From contig ML976695.1 in NCBI GenBank assembly GCA_010015655.1, positions 204,173-215,876 on the forward strand: DNA of 11,704 nt, in the 5' to 3' direction. The position numbers were made by a program, and so were the translations under genes. Positions 1 to 8,060 of the stretch are shown here, piece after piece (positions within the stretch are counted from its first letter, which is position 1; the number at the start of each line of letters is the position of its first letter). Source of the DNA: Bimuria novae-zelandiae CBS 107.79 (taxonomy: Eukaryota > Ascomycota > Dothideomycetes > Pleosporales > Didymosphaeriaceae). Below the pieces are notes generated by a model. The model saw nothing but the letters and a program-made list of their open reading frames with translations. It did no database searches and was not told the DNA's origin.

Positions 1-384
1 CCAAACAGGGCAGTTGACGAGGAGGACGAGTTCGATACATGGAAGCGCCGCGAGCCGCAGGTTGAAGCAGGTAGCGACAGCGCAAAGTTCCCTACAAAAT
101 ACTGGGTAGGGCTGCAGGATCGATACCCCAATCTTAGCAAGCTTGCGCTTGACGTACTCTCAATACCGGCTTCAAGTTGTGAGTGCGAGCGAGTTTTCAG
201 CGAGCTAGGCGACCTGTTAGAGCCTCGGAGACGGAAGATCTCTCCGGAGCTTTTGGCAGCGATACACTGCAGTAGAAGGTGGAGAAAAGCTGGGTTTGGC
301 AGCAGCGAGGTCGACGAGAAGGAGCAGCTTACGGTTGAACAGCTCATCTCAAAGTACCATGTGGACACATGGGACGAAGGTTGA
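1..384 (+). CDS. hAT-family transposase, C-terminal part (5' end outside window)
   Basis: The frame enters from the left edge and runs 127 codons to TGA at 382-384 with no internal stop. It carries the hAT C-terminal dimerisation region: a YWVGLQDRYPNLSKLA block (aa 34-49), then SIPASSCECERVFSELG (aa 54-70), the EPRRRKI block (aa 74-80) and a tryptophan-containing W-x-x-A-G-F end (aa 94-99). In hAT transposases this part drives multimerisation and contributes to the catalytic fold of the cut-and-paste enzyme, which acts in the nucleus. The catalytic DDE residues and DNA-binding zinc finger would lie upstream of the window. Base composition is balanced and no RIP stops are visible, unlike the adjacent retroelements, so this is a younger or less repeated copy. 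Whether the whole transposase is intact cannot be seen. Confidence 0.9.
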   Translation, partial: PNRAVDEEDEFDTWKRREPQVEAGSDSAKFPTKYWVGLQDRYPNLSKLALDVLSIPASSCECERVFSELGDLLEPRRRKISPELLAAIHCSRRWRKAGFGSSEVDEKEQLTVEQLISKYHVDTWDEG

Positions 385-431
385 AACACCAAGCTTTCTA
401 TACAATTTGCCTAATTAGGAAACAAGCTCCT

Positions 432-546
432 CAAGCCCATCCAGCCAGCCGAGCGCCCGTAGCCAATCAAGCCATCCAGCCGGTTCTACGACCCACAAAA
501 CACCAAGCCATCCAGCCTATAGCCAGAAAGCTGGCTGGCTGGATTG
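432..546. repeat. hAT subterminal direct and inverted repeats
   Basis: The motif CAAGCC(C)ATCCAGCC occurs at 432-446, 468-481 and 504-517, with starts exactly 36 bp apart. The reverse complement GGCTGGAT lies at 537-544. The last copy pairs with it: ATCCAGCC (510-517) with GGCTGGAT (537-544), and nested inside AGCCAG (521-526) with CTGGCT (531-536), giving a bulged hairpin. Clustered short subterminal repeats are typical transposase-binding sites in hAT elements; that role here is inference. Confidence 0.6.
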
Positions 547-556
547 TTGCCATCTG

Positions 557-564
557 TGCTTTTT
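557..564. other. Candidate hAT target-site duplication (right copy)
   Basis: hAT insertions duplicate 8 bp. If the element ends at 556, the right-hand copy is TGCTTTTT, which is also the first bases of the Gypsy sequence. The left copy lies outside the window, so this is a prediction only. Confidence 0.35.
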
Positions 565-1774
565 ATAGCTTAGCATGCTTCTTAATAAACTAGGTCTCTC
601 TTAACTAACTTAATCTAGAGGTTCTTAATAATATCTTAATCTCGTGTGTCTTCTTAAGTATTTTCTTAAATTGCGGCAGGTAAAGCATAAACTTTTACAG
701 ACATTACTATAATGCCTGTCTTTTTATTAGTATCGTCTAATTCCTTATAGTACGATGTAGTAGGCTTTAAGACTTATACAAGTCTCCTCTATAGTTAGTT
801 ATTACTAGTGTCTGCGGGTAGATCCTGCTCTCGCCAGGATAATGCGTCTGCTCGGATATTTTGCTTACCTAGCCTGTAGAGGATCTCCATATTATATCTG
901 CCTAGGATAAGCGACCAGCGAACCTGTCTCTCGTTTAACATTTACGGCTTTATAAAGTACTCTAAGTTCTTATAGTTAGTAACCACCTTAAACTTTTCTA
1001 CTAATTAAAGTTTAGTATCCTATTCTTTAAGTCCTCTAATAACTACTAGTAATTCTTTATTATAGATTTTATAGTTATATTTAGTAAGCGTGTTCTTTCT
1101 TAAGAAGTAGGCGCAGGGACGTAGAATTCTATTCTTATCGTATTAAGATAGTACTCTAGTAGTGATATAACTAGACAAGTCGCATTCTATAACTGTATCG
1201 CGGTCTGCTTGGAACTGGGCCAACACTAGTTTGGATATAAAGACTTTCTTAAGTGTATTAAAGGCCTTCTATTCCTCTACTATCTATCTAAAGGTAACGT
1301 TGCCTGTGAGTCTTGTAAGGGGAGCGGCAATTTGGCCAAAATTTTAGATAAATTATTAGTAAAAATTAGTAAAGCCTAAAAAGCTTCGTACGCCTTTAAT
1401 AGTCTTTAGCGCCTCCTAATCCTTAATAGCTTTAACCTTTTTTAGATCTATACGTGTGCCCTTCCCAGCTTTAATAATAAAGCTAAGATACTTTGTAATC
1501 TTAACCTTAAACTCGCACTTCTTAATATCAAGATATAACCTAGCTTTTTTTAGCCGTGTAAGCACTTTGTCAACTTGCTTATAATATTTTTAGAGAAAAC
1601 CGTTTGTGTAAATAAGGACATCGTCAAGATACGCTGTACAGAAATCGTCTAAATATTTGCAAAGTATCTAGTTAATATACCGTTAGAATATGCTAGGGGC
1701 ATTCGCTAGTCTAAATAGTATAATAAGCTATTTAAATAATCTAAAACGTGTTTAGAAAGCTATAAGCCACTCGT
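565..1774 (-). pseudogene. Gypsy pol, part 2: second half of RT, RNase H and tether
   Basis: Read leftward from 1775, the frame opens with DEWLIAF and continues with RLANAPSIF, then the polymerase active-site motif YLDDVLIYT (YLDD codons at 1631-1620, still intact), KKCEF and GVRSFLGFTNFY, all hallmarks of fungal Ty3 RT. RNase H follows: VIECDL with the first catalytic Asp, PCAYFLRKN, a YNKEL motif holding the catalytic Glu, and VVTNYKNLEYF, where the usual Asp-His has become Asn-Tyr. The block [13 protein letters not shown] and [11 protein letters not shown] then close the domain. Many TAA/TAG codons interrupt the frame but it stays in register. The tether after RNase H runs to about 565, where the hAT begins, so integrase is missing. 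The Asp-to-Asn and His-to-Tyr changes are RIP-type transitions. It cannot encode a working enzyme. Confidence 0.92.
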
Positions 1775-1779
1775 CCCCT
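1775..1779. other. Copia target-site duplication, left copy (CCCCT)
   Basis: CCCCT immediately precedes the 5' LTR and is repeated exactly after the 3' LTR (7065-7069). Removing the Copia plus one copy rejoins the Gypsy RT in frame across an E-G-D-E-W junction, which proves a simple 5-bp-duplicating insertion. Confidence 0.96.
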
Positions 1780-1796
1780 TGTCCGATTACATGGTC

Positions 1797-1872
1797 CCTT
1801 GCATTCTGCAAGGTGGCTGGCGCACCTGTACCCTTGCATGAGATACATTCCTCCCTTGCATGAGATACATTC
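1797..1872 (+). repeat. Iterated CCCTTGCA motif inside the Copia LTR
   Basis: CCTTGCA-TTC-TGCAAGG (1797-1813) is a perfect 7-bp palindrome. It is followed by a tandem duplication of CCCTTGCATGAGATACATTC, at 1831-1850 and again at 1853-1872, so CCCTTGCA occurs three times in about 60 bp. A further inverted copy, GCAAGGG, follows at 1882-1888. The arrangement is conserved in the 3' LTR (6874-6949). It lies upstream of the TATA-like box and could be an enhancer-like element; that is inference. Confidence 0.75.
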
Positions 1873-1901
1873 TATAATAAAGCAAGGGATGTCTTTATGG
1901 T

Positions 1902-1907
1902 TATATA
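1902..1907 (+). promoter_or_regulatory. TATA-like box of the Copia 5' LTR
   Basis: TATATA lies 122 bp into the LTR, and the identical offset is seen in the 3' LTR (6979-6984). Copia-type elements transcribe from within the 5' LTR, so this is the likely core promoter. The transcription start cannot be placed. Confidence 0.5.
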
Positions 1908-2037
1908 GATGCTACCTCCTATAGCAGGAGAACAACGATTAATTAATCATCCTTCTTTATCTTATAAAACTACCCTCTAATCTAATAATTAAGAGTCTCA
2001 CTGCCTTAACTAATACTACCTTATCAAGCCAATCGCA

Positions 2038-3276
2038 ATGGCCCTATTAACTCTTAGAGATCCTACAGTGATCCTAACCAACTACACGAATTACACGCCA
2101 TGGCTTAAATAGCTTAAAACAAGATGCCAATTCCTGAAGGTCTGGAGTATTATCGACCCAGCGCTGACAGATGAACTAAAGCAGAAACCCGCGATGCCAG
2201 TGCCTCCGCTGATAAGTAACTACCAACTGAGCGCCGCCTACATAACTGCGAACCTAAATAACGTGCCAATATTGCCATCCTATCTATCAACGGCAGGCGC
2301 GAAAGCATATAGAGATGATAGCGACTATTATAAAGAACGGCTCGAGATCTACAAGATCATGGATCGAGCCTATCAAGAAGAAAAGGCAGACCTTGATAAG
2401 GTGGTTACCTTTCTCTAATTAACGATCTCCGCGCATCTGCAGAACAACTACTGTATTCCTAAAGAAACGATAAAGCAATGGATTAATAACCTCACAATTA
2501 TAGTTGGGGTTGACTATTAAGACGAACATCGACGAGCAAGGGCAAGATACCAAGAAGCTCTTAAACTAATAAGAATAGCTAGATTATAGGCTACATGGCT
2601 ATCTAAGTACGATCACGTAGCTATAGAAGTAGAGACTAATCGCGTCGCAGAACTTTAAAGGCTAGACTTAGTCAAAGAAGACTTTATAAAGGCAGTTGTC
2701 TATATCGCACCTATGTAGGTAACGACCTTCTAGTAATATGGAAGCAAGGATGCAGCTGTCTTACGGAAGCACACAATAAAACTCTTCCGAGACCACATGA
2801 TCCTGCAGCACCTAATTAAGGGCAAATAAAAGGGCGCTTTTACTGCTGTAGGTTTATCTCTCGCTGACGGTGAATCTGTTTAGGCTATAGATAGGGACGC
2901 CTCTCTTGTGGATAAAGCAGCATTATTTAAAAGTTAGGGAAGACCTTAGAATTATAAATAATAAAACAATAGTTAACGTACTAAATCTAAGCAGTCGCCT
3001 TAGAGCCTTAAGCTAACGATAGTTAGTGGCAATTATTACCTTGCTTGTAACCTACGCCATAGTCTTTAAGACTGTTTCTATGCCTTTCTAGACAAGTAGC
3101 CAGACTGGTTTAGAGCGAACCCTCTTATGGTAAAGCTAGTTAAGCTTAGGCTAGAACATAATACCGACTTCTAAAAGAAGTTAAGAATAGTGAAAAGACT
3201 AAGGTCTTAAACACCTAGAATTAAATCATCGCATACTCCCACTCCAACTCGAATTACTAAGGCTAATAATAAGTGA
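2038..3276 (+). other. Copia Gag region with broken zinc knuckle
   Basis: The ATG at 2038 is the first in frame after the 5' LTR. The start of Gag (NYTPWLK, then VWSIIDP) resembles Copia Gag. The first stop, at 2110-2112, is a TAG where a Trp or Gln codon is likely. The stretch 2113-2415 is open for 101 codons and contains a Lys/Glu-rich helix. From about 2500 to 3276 stops are dense: 19 in 286 codons. The RNA-binding knuckle (3037-3075) keeps Cys337, His341 and Cys346, but the first ligand is Tyr and a stop lies within it. Confidence 0.85.
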
Positions 3277-4850
3277 CTAGATGGACGCAAGATTACTAAA
3301 ATCCCAGCGAGCTTCAACGCCGCCTCTATCCACACTGACCTAAACACGTACCCACTGCGATGCTCAGCTATACTCGATTTAGGCACAACCTGTTATATCT
3401 TTAACGACATCGATCGCTTTGTCTCATACCGGCTACCGGCGCCAGGAGACTTCATATGGGCAGGGAATACACAAATATGGATTAAAGGATACGGGAGCGT
3501 CCGGAGTGCAAGTGGCAATCGAATAATACGGCTAGACAATGTCGCCTATTGCCCTAATCTGCTCTGCAATCTTGTATCGTTCCGATTACTCCGGAGGCAA
3601 GGCCTTTAGTGGGACACAAGGGCAGACCCAACGACTCTAAGGAGAAGAGACAACACTATACTAGCAGAACTTTAAGAGTTGCATAGACAGTGGGTGTTAG
3701 AACACAAGACAAGGCCCGCAGGCACTCCTACTAAAGCTGCACATGCCACCCACAAGACTAATACACGCACCAAACAAAGACCGCAGAAGGCAGACGTATT
3801 AACCTGGCACTAATAATTAAGCTATCTAGGCCCTTAGGCTCTCGAACACCTTGTACAGCAATCTAAGGGGGTGAGGATTAAAGGCCTCCCTACTATCAAG
3901 TGTAACGCCTGCGGTAAAGCAAAACTAAAACGGCAAATACGCTGGCAAGCTAGGGAGCTAACTAAAGGCCCCAGCGAGCGAGTCGTAATTAATTTTCACG
4001 ACTACGAAGTAGAAAGCTTAACAAGAGAGAAGAGCTAAATACTAATTACTAATTAATTCTCTAGCTTCGCATGGGACTTCTACTTTAAGGACAATCGCCC
4101 AGCACGATCTATTATCAAGCAACTTAGCACTTTTGTACTATTTATAAAAGTATAATATAATGCTATAGTAAAAGTAATTAAATCTAACAACGAGATCTTC
4201 TCTATTAAAGTAGACGTTAAGAAGTAGTGCTTAGCGCAAGGGATTAAGATTAAGCCCTTAGCACCTAATACTTAAGCATAAAATAGAGGGGCTAAGCGCT
4301 TAAGGGGTGTAATTAAGGAGAAAGCGCGTGCGATGCGACTTAACTCTAACCTACCCTAGCAGATATGGCCTAAGATTACCTAAGCCACAGTCTACCTCTA
4401 TAATTAAACCCTAAACTACGCTAATTAATAGCAATCACTATACGAAGTGTTCTTTACGACGGTAGCTTTTCAGAACGGCGTTGTCACCCAACCAAAGAAG
4501 CCAAATTAAACTCACTTAAAAGCCTATAGCTGCAAAGCCTTCGCCATAACTAATGACACCAAACGTGGCAAGAGCAAGCTCCAGCGGCTGGACCCCAAAG
4601 CTTGGATAGGCTATCTAGTTGGCTACAGATCAACCAACATCTAGAGGATATGGATCCCCTCCCTAGCAAAGACAATCAGTACTCGCGACGTGATTTTCGA
4701 CGAGGATACTGTGTTCTTAGGCCAAACTAAAGACCTAATAGACAACCTTATGCATAGCACATTAGAAGAAATAGCAGCCTAGGTGCAATTAGTAGAGTTA
4801 CCTCCCTTACCTTAACAAGAGTAAGCCACCGAGTCCTTCTTTAAGGATGA
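3277..4850 (+). other. Copia protease and integrase region, catalytic residues lost
   Basis: The protease block (3277-3606) is open for 110 codons. Its active-site triplet reads Asp-Leu-Gly at 3376-3384 instead of Asp-Ser/Thr-Gly. Integrase follows: a zinc finger whose HLGH-type histidine has become Tyr while the CNAC cysteines remain (3901-3912). The catalytic core has Asn652 (3991), Asn717 (4186) and Lys753 (4294) where Asp, Asp and Glu are expected. The 717-753 distance gives exactly the D-x35-E spacing of retroviral-type integrases, which supports the assignment. Every one of these is a G-to-A change following a T. The C-terminal integrase part includes a GWIGYLVGYRSTN-like block near 4600-4640, seen in Copia elements. 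Confidence 0.88.
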
Positions 4851-4979
4851 AACAATTAGTAAAGCATTAGAGGAAGAGGTTAAAAGAGCTCCTAAGTATA
4901 GGCAAGGCAAGAAAGTTAGGTATAAATATCTAACGCCTCCCTTAACGCCGCCACTAGTAACACTCCTTGCACAACTAAT

Positions 4980-6789
4980 GGCAGGAGGCAATTAAGCTAA
5001 ACTATCCCTAATAGTGTAGACTAGGCAACGACAGACGAGCCCTTGGGCCGCTGCCTTCATGGCAGGTACAAAAGCAGGACCCCGTGGTCTTATTAATAAA
5101 AAGACGCTTAATAAGGCACAGCTAAAGCGCATAATCGTTGCTAGTAAGAAACCTTACTAAAGCTTACTACTAGAACCACCTACCTGCAAAGACAAACTCG
5201 AGGATTATCCACTGCATTACTTGTAGAAAGAAGCCAAGAAATCCTATCTCTAAAGTCACCGTAAGATAAAGTCCTGGAGTGAGGTAGCCACCTCCCTAGT
5301 GAAAGTAGCAGGACATCAGATCCTTAATTACATGTGGGTATATACCTACAAGTTTAACAAACACCATCGGCTACAGAAGTGCAAGGCACGACTAGTTATA
5401 AAAGGTAACTAACAAAGATATCTTACATCGCAAGAAACCTACGCCGCAACGCTTATAGGACAATCCTTCCGCATGCTTATGGCAATTGCAGCTCGATTCA
5501 ACCTAGAGCTTATCTAACACGACGTTACCAACGCTTTCGTTCACGCAAAACTGGACAGAGAAATCTACATGAGAATGCCCCGCGGCTACTCTCGAGCAGG
5601 CACAGTCCTCCAACTACATAAAGCCCTCTACGGACTGCGCATATCTCTACTACTTTGGCAGAGAGAGTTCACATCAACGCTCCGCGATATTAGCTTTAAA
5701 ACAGTGCCCCACGAGCCATGCTATCTTATTAAGGATAGCATCATCATCTTTTTCTATGTGGATAACCTTATTATTGCTTACGACAAGTTACAGAAGCAAG
5801 CTGCTAAAACTGCTCTAGCAGCAATAAGAACTAAATTTACACTCACTAGTAGTAATAACCTACAGTGGTTTCTGGGAGTCGAAGTCATTAGGGATCGACC
5901 AAATCGAAATCTCTGGCTATCCCAAGCTTCATATATCGACAAAATATCACGCCTCGTTAATCACCATGAGATTCGCCACGATACCCCGATGGCAGCAGTC
6001 GAACTGCTCCCACGCTTAGGGCTCGCCAGCAAGACTAAAGTCAATCAATATCAGCGGAAGATAGGTTCAATCCTCTACGCTGCGGTGACCACGCGACTAG
6101 ATATCGCCTTCGCAAGTTCTTGACTATCACGATTCTTATTAAACCTGAGCAAAGATTACTAAGCGGCTGTCGACCAAGTTCTCCTCTACCTTGCTGATAC
6201 CAGATCACTAGGTCTTTAGTTTAGGGGTGCAGATACTTTAGAAGTGGCAAGCGATGTATCCTTTACCAACAATACGCTCGACCGCAAGAGCTCGCAAGGA
6301 TATATTATTAAGCTATTTAGCGGTCTGATTGCCTGGAAAGTAAACAAGCAAGATACAGTTACTACATTAACCACAGAGGCCAAATTACTAGCTCTCTCGC
6401 AGGTTGCTAAGGAGGCTCTATTTACATCCCGATTGCTAAAGGAGCTAAAGACCAACCTTAGCGATTCCCTTATTACTATTAATTGTGATAATTAGCAAAT
6501 AATCTGACTTGTCACCGAAGAGATCACCAAGCTGCAGACGAAGCTCCGTTATGTGGATATCTACAATCACTGGCTGAGACAAGAAGTCGCACTAGGGACG
6601 ATTAAGGTAGACTATTAACGCTCGGAAGACATGGTTGCAGATAGACTCACAAAGGCCCTGCCAGCCAACAAATGGAGCAAGTTTCTAGATAAACTAGGAC
6701 TTGCAGAGATCAAGGACAAGATTACTAATAAAGAAATTGACCTGCTTAAGCTAGAGCAAAGAATGGAGGCTTTTGAAACTAAACCATAA
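4980..6789 (+). other. Copia reverse transcriptase and RNase H region
   Basis: Conserved RT blocks occur in order: KCKARLVIKG (5370-5399 area), TYAATL, HDVTNAFVHA carrying the first catalytic Asp, IYMRMPRGY, KALYGLR, and FYVDNLII, where the second Asp of YVDD is Asn (5764-5766). RNase H follows from 6247 with SDVSF, RKSSQGYI, TTEAK (Glu to Lys), CDN-stop-Q, VDIYNHWLRQEV and ADRLTKALP. The stretch 5518-6120 is open for 201 codons and is markedly less damaged than the integrase region. Part of it could be mistaken for a live gene, but it is an internal fragment of the polyprotein. Confidence 0.92.
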
Positions 6790-6847
6790 AAGATAAGTCT
6801 GTCTACTTATTGACAGATAGTCTCCAGCTTAAGCATAAGCCCAAGCT

Positions 6848-6856
6848 AAGGGGGTG
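6848..6856 (+). other. Copia polypurine tract
   Basis: AAGGGGGTG sits directly before the 3' LTR, the standard place for the purine-rich primer of plus-strand DNA synthesis. The T near its end is the only pyrimidine. Confidence 0.7.
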
Positions 6857-7064
6857 TGTCTAATTATATGGTCCCTTGCATTCTGCAAGGTGGCTGGCGC
6901 ACTTGTACCCTTGCATAAGATACATTCCTCCCTTGCATGAGATACATTCCACAACAAAGCAAGGGATGTCTTTATGGTTATATAGATGCTACCTCCCACA
7001 GCAGGAGAACAACGATTAATCAATCATCCTTCTTCATCTCATAAAACTACCCTCCAATCTGACA
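6857..7064 (+). repeat. Copia 3' LTR (208 bp)
   Basis: It runs from TGTCTAATTAT to AATCTGACA, with TG...CA ends and a short TGTC/GACA terminal inverted repeat. It keeps the undamaged CA at 16 minus 5 of the sites that differ from the 5' LTR. Its own five derived changes include a CG-to-TA pair near the start and CCT to CTT. Short open frames on the opposite strand here are chance. Confidence 0.97.
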
Positions 7065-7069
7065 CCCCT
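7065..7069. other. Copia target-site duplication, right copy (CCCCT)
   Basis: Exact repeat of 1775-1779; the Gypsy RT frame resumes immediately after it on the - strand. Confidence 0.96.
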
Positions 7070-8060
7070 TCTTAGATTTAGATCTTATAAAAGGCTATAA
7101 TAACATCTAGTTTTATAAACCACCTCGCCTTTACAATATTATTTAAAGTCTTATAAATAAGTAGTAGGGGATACTAGTCCTTCTTCGTTAAGGCGTTTAG
7201 TGCTCTATAGTTAACACATAGTCGCAGTCCACCTCCTGGCTTCTTTACAAATAGGATTGGCGACGCAGTAGGTGAATTACTTACTTATATAAAACCTTTA
7301 TTAAGTAGAGATATAAGTTCCTTCTATAGCACTAGAAGCTCTCCCTTTAACATATTATATAAAGGTCCTTAAGGGGCTTTAGGCTTCTTCCCTTTCTTCT
7401 CTTCTAGCTTAATTACGTGGTTAATTCTAGGTTAATGCGGCAGCAATTTACTTGCTTCCTTAGAATTAAAGAGCGTTATATGCTTCCTTTAGTGCTTAGG
7501 AACTAAAGATAGGACGTTAATCTTTAGCTTAGGCGCTAAGGCCTTGTTAATGTCTACTAGCGAGGCGGCGAATATCTTTATAGCTCCCCCTAGATTCTTG
7601 TTTTTGCTTTAAGCTATTTTTATTAATCGCTGGAATTCTGTGGCGCTAACCTCTCGAATCTCTAGTAGGTAGGCCTTGCCTTCTTAACTGCGAATTCTAA
7701 TACCTAGAGCGTGCAGGTATATTGACTTCTTTGCAGAAGTAATAGTAACTTGGTTCCAATTTATCCACGGACGTCCTAGGATAATGTCCTCTTTAGCATT
7801 ATTTGGCGTAATATACGCAAACCTAGTCTCGGTGTAGCCATTTATATTAAACGTAAACTTTGTAACTTCGTTAACCTAGCTAACTTAATTGTTTACCCCT
7901 ATAATAGGCTTTCGTGGAATTGCTATGCGCTCGAGTTTGGCTTGTCTTACAAAGGAACAAGTTATAAGGGCGTAAAAGAGGTATCTAGAGTTAATTAGTG
8001 CTAAGGTGTAATTAGTTTAATTAACTAGTACATGTACTGTAAGCGGGGGTGCTAGCATGT
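7070..8060 (-). pseudogene. Gypsy pol, part 1: aspartic protease, linker and first half of RT
   Basis: Read leftward, a retropepsin comes first. Its active-site region ALINSRYLF (7981-7995 area) shows Asn-Ser-Arg where Asp-Ser-Gly is expected, and it closes with the family block EDIILGRPWINWNQVTI. A linker of about 150 codons rich in Lys and Glu follows. RT then starts with [33 protein letters not shown] (about 7290-7195, given here in two overlapping family motifs), LNNIVKARWF and KLDVIIAFYKI. It is cut at E-G by the Copia. The frame stays in register throughout and is broken by many TAA/TAG stops. The lost protease residues are all T-preceded G-to-A changes, typical of RIP. Confidence 0.9.

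Larger units (their letters stand above)
1..556 (+). mobile_element. hAT DNA transposon, 3' end (left part outside window)
   Basis: The transposase frame is followed by about 170 bp of subterminal sequence ending in GGCTGGATTGTTGCCATCTG (537-556). Read from the end inward this begins CAGATGGCAACAATCC, which fits the CAG-type terminal inverted repeat of hAT elements. At 557 the sequence switches abruptly to RIP-degraded Gypsy coding sequence on the other strand. The end point and the transposon boundary are therefore inferred from this switch plus the terminal motif. The matching left terminal repeat and the 8-bp target duplication lie outside the window, so the boundary is not proven. Confidence 0.7.
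1780..1987 (+). repeat. Copia 5' LTR (208 bp)
   Basis: It begins TGTCCGATTAC and ends AATCTAATA, which corresponds to AATCTGACA in the 3' copy. Hand alignment with the 3' LTR shows 16 differences in 208 positions, no indels and no transversions. In 11 of the 16 the 5' copy carries the derived T or A, all of them at CpA/TpG positions. The LTR contains a TATA-like box, a short palindrome and a near-perfect 22-bp tandem duplication, listed separately. Confidence 0.97.
2038..6789 (+). pseudogene. Copia gag-pol polyprotein (1583 codons, about 55 in-frame stops)
   Basis: A single frame runs from ATG 2038 to TAA 6787-6789 without any shift, which is the usual size for a Copia polyprotein. Gag spans about aa 1-410 with a Cys-x2-Cys-x3-His-x4-Cys knuckle at aa 334-346, whose first Cys is now Tyr. 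Protease: LDLGTT at about aa 446-451. Integrase: His/Cys zinc finger ending CNAC at aa 622-625, catalytic core aa 652-753. RT: about aa 1060-1360 with YVDN at aa 1240-1243. RNase H: about aa 1404-1545, with the family blocks RKSSQGYI and VDIYNHW. I count about 55 internal stops by eye, almost all TAA or TAG and only three TGA, as expected when CAA, CAG and TGG codons are hit by RIP. The polyprotein normally makes virus-like particles, cleaves itself, copies the RNA and integrates the cDNA. This copy can do none of these. Confidence 0.96.
1780..7064 (+). mobile_element. Full-length Ty1/Copia LTR retrotransposon (5285 bp), RIP-inactivated
   Basis: The element has two 208-bp LTRs (1780-1987 and 6857-7064), 5-bp target duplications, one gag-pol frame and a purine-rich tract before the 3' LTR. 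Domain order is Gag, protease, integrase, RT, RNase H, with integrase before RT, which defines Ty1/Copia (Pseudoviridae). It sits on the strand opposite to the Gypsy it interrupts. No frameshift or large deletion is visible, so it inserted as a complete copy and was then mutated. I could not recognise a primer-binding site: the bases after the 5' LTR do not start with TGG. Confidence 0.97.

Noticed and set aside
432..517. Evenly spaced repeats resembling a CRISPR array
   Set aside because: Only three short copies, no consistent repeat length, and a clearly eukaryotic transposon context.
369..593. 74-codon open frame crossing the hAT end into the Gypsy
   Set aside because: It overlaps the transposase stop in another frame, is built mainly from the subterminal repeats and spans the transposon junction, so it is chance.
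1988..2010. Copia primer-binding site after the 5' LTR
   Set aside because: The sequence does not begin with TGG and I could not match it to a tRNA end or an initiator-tRNA internal fragment with confidence.
5569..6123. 184-codon open frame as a stand-alone gene
   Set aside because: It is the least damaged internal piece of the Copia RT, in the same frame as the rest of the polyprotein, with YVDD already lost.
6216..6455. 79-codon open frame on the - strand
   Set aside because: Antisense to the Copia RNase H, whose + frame has family motifs; no motif of its own.
6829..7023. 64-codon open frame on the - strand in the 3' LTR
   Set aside because: Lies within LTR sequence and is not matched by a comparable frame with supporting motifs; a chance frame.
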